Assembly (NCBI GenBank): GCA_050741255.1
Contig: JBOIEQ010000153.1
Span: forward strand, 1-9,954
Direction of reading: 5' to 3'
DNA: 9,954 nucleotides
DNA from: CAZXNF01 sp050741255
GTDB taxonomy: Bacteria; Pseudomonadota; Gammaproteobacteria; Burkholderiales; SG8-41
The notes beneath the pieces are model-generated. The model worked only from the letters and a program-made list of their open reading frames with translations, was not told the origin of the DNA and made no database searches. Positions 8,276-9,954 of the stretch are shown piece by piece. The position numbers were made by a program, and so were the translations under genes. Position 1 is the first letter of the stretch. Each line of letters starts with the position of its first letter.

Positions 8276-9604
8276 GTGCGTGCTCGCGCGCTCGTCGCGG
8301 TGTTCGCGGCGCTGCTCGCCGGGCCCGCCTTCGCGGCCACCGACGGGCCGGCCCTGTTCGGGGTTCCGGTGGAGTTTGTGCTGTTCGCCTTCACCCTGCT
8401 GGGCGTGGCGCTGTTCCATCACCACACGCTGCGGGTAGCGCTGGCCGGTCTGGCCGCCATCGTCGTCTACAAGCTGCTGTTCACCGGCTTCAAAACCGGG
8501 GAGGGATTCGCCGGCCTCGCCTGGCACCTGCATCACGAGTGGGTGATCCTGGCCAATCTGCTGGGCTTGCTGCTGGGCTTCGCGCTGCTCGCCAAGCATT
8601 TCGAGGAAAGCCATGTGCCGGCGGTACTGCCGCGCTTCCTGCCCGACGACTGGAAGGGCGGCTTCGTGCTGCTGGTGATGATTTTCGTGCTGTCCGGTTT
8701 TCTTGACAACATCGCCGCCGCCATGATCGGCGGCACCATTGCCATGACGGTGTTCCGTGGCAAGGTGCATATCGGCTACCTCGCCGCCATCGTCGCCGCG
8801 TCCAACGCGGGCGGCGCGGGCAGCGTGGTCGGCGACACGACCACGACGATGATGTGGATCGCCGGGGTGGACCCGCTCGATGTGCTCCATGCGTACCTGG
8901 CGGCGGCCGTGGCGCTGGTCATTTTCGCGGTGCCCGCGGCCCGGATGCAGCAGCGTTATTCACCGATCACGCGGGACGCGCGTCGCGACGTCCATGTCGA
9001 CTGGCTGCGCGTCGGCATCGTCGGCTTCATCCTGTTCGCCGCGATCGCCACCAACGTGACGGTCAATCTGAATTTCAGCGAACGCTCCGATCATTTCCCC
9101 TTCCTCGGCGCCGCGGTGTGGGTGGCGATCCTGCTCGCTGCGCCGCTGCGCAAGCCGGACTGGGGACTGCTGCCCGAGGCGTTCAAAGGCAGCGTGTTCC
9201 TGCTGTGCCTGATCCTGTGCGCCTCGCTGATGCCGGTGGAGAAACTGCCGCTGGCGTCGTGGCAGTCGGCGCTTGGGCTCGGTTTCGTGTCGTCGGTGTT
9301 CGACAACATCCCGCTGACGGCGCTCGCCCTCAAGCAGGGAGGCTACGACTGGGGCTTTCTCGCCTACGCCGTCGGTTTCGGTGGTTCCATGGTCTGGTTC
9401 GGCTCGTCGGCCGGGGTCGCGCTGTCGAACATGTTTCCGGAGGCGAAGTCCGTCGGGCGCTGGTTGCGTCATGGCTGGTGGATTGCTGTGGCCTACGCGA
9501 TCGGCTTTTTCTTCATGCTGGCCGTGCTCGGCTGGCAGCCCCATGCCCCTTCCAAGGGCGCCGTCCCGCCCCCCGCCCAATCCGCGCCGCCTGCCGGACG
9601 GTAG
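8276..9604 (+). CDS. NhaD/ArsB-like (ion transporter superfamily) membrane protein, putative Na+/H+ antiporter or anion transporter
   Basis: A 442-residue polytopic inner-membrane protein with about 11-12 hydrophobic segments. Two similar halves each carry an Asp-Asn helix break, GFLDNIAAAM (141-150) and VFDNIPLTAL (341-350). Each is followed by a Gly/Ser-rich stretch, SNAGGAGSVVGDTTT (176-190) and FGGSMVWFGSSAGVALSN (368-385). These resemble the paired motifs of NhaD sodium/proton antiporters and the wider ArsB/citrate-transporter fold; automated pipelines might call it citrate transporter. Substrate is not established. The best start is GTG 8276, 11 bp after the uspA stop, giving a signal-like N-terminus (RARALVAVFAALLAGPAFA). 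No good Shine-Dalgarno sequence precedes it, so translational coupling to uspA is likely. GTG 8300 is an alternative start. The C-terminal tail (about 421-442) is Pro/Ala-rich and probably disordered. Confidence 0.85.
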   Translation: MRARALVAVFAALLAGPAFAATDGPALFGVPVEFVLFAFTLLGVALFHHHTLRVALAGLAAIVVYKLLFTGFKTGEGFAGLAWHLHHEWVILANLLGLLLGFALLAKHFEESHVPAVLPRFLPDDWKGGFVLLVMIFVLSGFLDNIAAAMIGGTIAMTVFRGKVHIGYLAAIVAASNAGGAGSVVGDTTTTMMWIAGVDPLDVLHAYLAAAVALVIFAVPAARMQQRYSPITRDARRDVHVDWLRVGIVGFILFAAIATNVTVNLNFSERSDHFPFLGAAVWVAILLAAPLRKPDWGLLPEAFKGSVFLLCLILCASLMPVEKLPLASWQSALGLGFVSSVFDNIPLTALALKQGGYDWGFLAYAVGFGGSMVWFGSSAGVALSNMFPEAKSVGRWLRHGWWIAVAYAIGFFFMLAVLGWQPHAPSKGAVPPPAQSAPPAGR

Positions 9605-9612
9605 GCCTGCAC

Positions 9613-9626
9613 TTGACCGCGATCAA
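9613..9626. promoter_or_regulatory. FNR/CRP-type palindromic operator upstream of the solute receptor gene
   Basis: TTGAC-CGCG-ATCAA matches nine of the ten defined bases of the FNR/ANR consensus TTGAT-N4-ATCAA. It lies 161 bp before the receptor start codon. If it acted as a class II activator site centred at -41.5, transcription would begin near 9661 and the -10 would fall at about 9649-9654 (CATGAT, four of six matches). The TTGACC half also resembles a -35 box, and TAAAAT (9628-9633) a -10, but their 9-bp spacing is too short for one promoter. The palindrome is seen; the regulator is inferred. Confidence 0.4.
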
Positions 9627-9638
9627 TTAAAATAGACG

Positions 9639-9670
9639 CCGTCTCGCGCATGATGACTGTGGCGGGACGG
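9639..9670. other. Stem-loop in the leader of the solute receptor gene
   Basis: CCGTCTCGC (9639-9647) can pair with GCGGGACGG (9662-9670) over nine positions, one a G-U wobble, with a 14-base loop. No T-run follows. It lies 35 bp after the transporter gene stop, so it may mark the 3' end of that operon or be leader structure of the receptor mRNA. Chance cannot be excluded. Confidence 0.35.
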
Positions 9671-9757
9671 AACAAATCTGTCAGACTGCCGCTGTCCAAC
9701 CGTGATCAACAAGACCAAGATGCCCGCGATGCACGGGTGTCGCAGGGCGAAACCAAA

Positions 9758-9783
9758 TGGCCCGCAGGGCCACATGAGGAGGG
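9758..9783 (+). promoter_or_regulatory. Short hairpin beside a strong ribosome binding site
   Basis: TGGCCC (9758-9763) and GGGCCA (9767-9772) form a perfect 6-bp stem with a GCA loop. The Shine-Dalgarno stretch GAGGAGGG (9776-9783) starts four bases later and lies 4 bases before ATG 9788. The strong site decides the start over the in-frame ATGs upstream at 9650 and 9653. The hairpin leaves the site exposed and could influence ribosome loading, which is inference. Confidence 0.5.
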
Positions 9784-9787
9784 TGAA

Positions 9788-9954
9788 ATGAAAACGCCAG
9801 CGTTTGCCGCTGTTGTCCCCGTTGTCGCGCGCGGTACCTGTGCGCTGCTTGCCGTGATGTTCGCCGGAATCACCGCGGGTCCCGCGTCCGCCGCGGGCTG
9901 GGAACCCACCAAACCCGTCGAGTTCGTGGTGCCGGCCGGCACCGGCGGCGGCGC
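9788..9954 (+). CDS. Bug/TctC-type periplasmic solute-binding receptor, 3' truncated
   Basis: Only the first 55 codons are present; the family is usually about 300-330 residues. A long signal peptide is visible: positively charged start (K2, then R15), hydrophobic stretch CALLAVMFAGITAG (18-31), and likely cleavage after ASA (about 33-35). The mature start GWEPTKPVEFVVPAGTGGG (37-55) matches the N-terminal beta-strand and Gly-rich loop of tripartite tricarboxylate transporter receptors, typically a KPI/V-x-hydrophobic-VVP segment followed by GGG. These proteins bind organic acids and similar solutes in the periplasm, often as orphans in Burkholderiales; the ligand is unknown here. ATG 9788 is chosen for its strong ribosome binding site and immediate signal peptide. 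The frame is also open upstream to ATG 9650, but those 46 extra residues are hydrophilic and would bury the signal peptide. The FNR-like site at 9613-9626 may control it. Confidence 0.85.
   Translation, partial: MKTPAFAAVVPVVARGTCALLAVMFAGITAGPASAAGWEPTKPVEFVVPAGTGGG

Noticed and set aside
9613..9638. Sigma-70 promoter using TTGACC as -35 with TAAAAT or TAGACG as -10
   Set aside because: The spacings are 9 and 14 bp instead of about 17, and TTGAC is better explained as one half of the symmetric FNR-like site.
9706..9942. Minus-strand 78-codon frame opposite the receptor gene
   Set aside because: It is the antisense shadow of the receptor leader and signal peptide, with no ribosome binding site or recognised motif.

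Overview
The window is GC-rich, and all eight genes lie tightly packed on the plus strand. It looks like chromosomal DNA of a betaproteobacterium, probably Burkholderiales or a relative. Support for this comes from the FdsA-type formate dehydrogenase alpha subunit, the Bug/TctC-type periplasmic binding protein that starts at the right edge, and the codon composition. The taxonomic call is inference, because no rRNA or marker gene is present.

Left half (1-6971): a one-carbon/formate module. It opens with the 3' end of a succinyl-CoA synthetase alpha-type gene (sucD family, possibly the malate thiokinase subunit mtkB). A 40-bp gap with a perfect stem-loop follows. Next is a two-gene NAD-dependent formate dehydrogenase: a fused NuoE+NuoF-type diaphorase subunit (GTG start) and, 10 bp later, a 937-residue molybdenum or tungsten catalytic subunit with an N-terminal ferredoxin region. 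A 123-bp gap carrying a long imperfect palindrome separates this from formate-tetrahydrofolate ligase (fhs/ftfL). Formate can thus be oxidised to CO2 with NADH production, or loaded onto tetrahydrofolate for biosynthesis. If the first gene is a malate-CoA ligase subunit, the set would fit a serine-cycle locus continuing upstream of the window.

Right-centre (6972-9604): a probable three-gene operon of a TerC/YjbE-family membrane protein, a single-domain universal stress protein and an NhaD/ArsB-like ion transporter. Gaps are 20 and 11 bp. A candidate promoter lies before terC. The functional theme is probably metal/ion homeostasis and stress, with no evident link to formate metabolism.

Right edge (9605-9954): a 183-bp leader with an FNR/CRP-type palindrome, two stem-loops and a strong ribosome binding site, followed by the first 55 codons of a Bug/TctC-type solute receptor with a signal peptide. 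No tRNA, rRNA, CRISPR, insertion sequence or phage gene was seen. The window is mostly ordinary metabolism. The points most worth a second look are the C1 gene grouping, the fused two-subunit formate dehydrogenase, the palindromic repeat before fhs and the leader of the last gene. I found no convincing new biological system.
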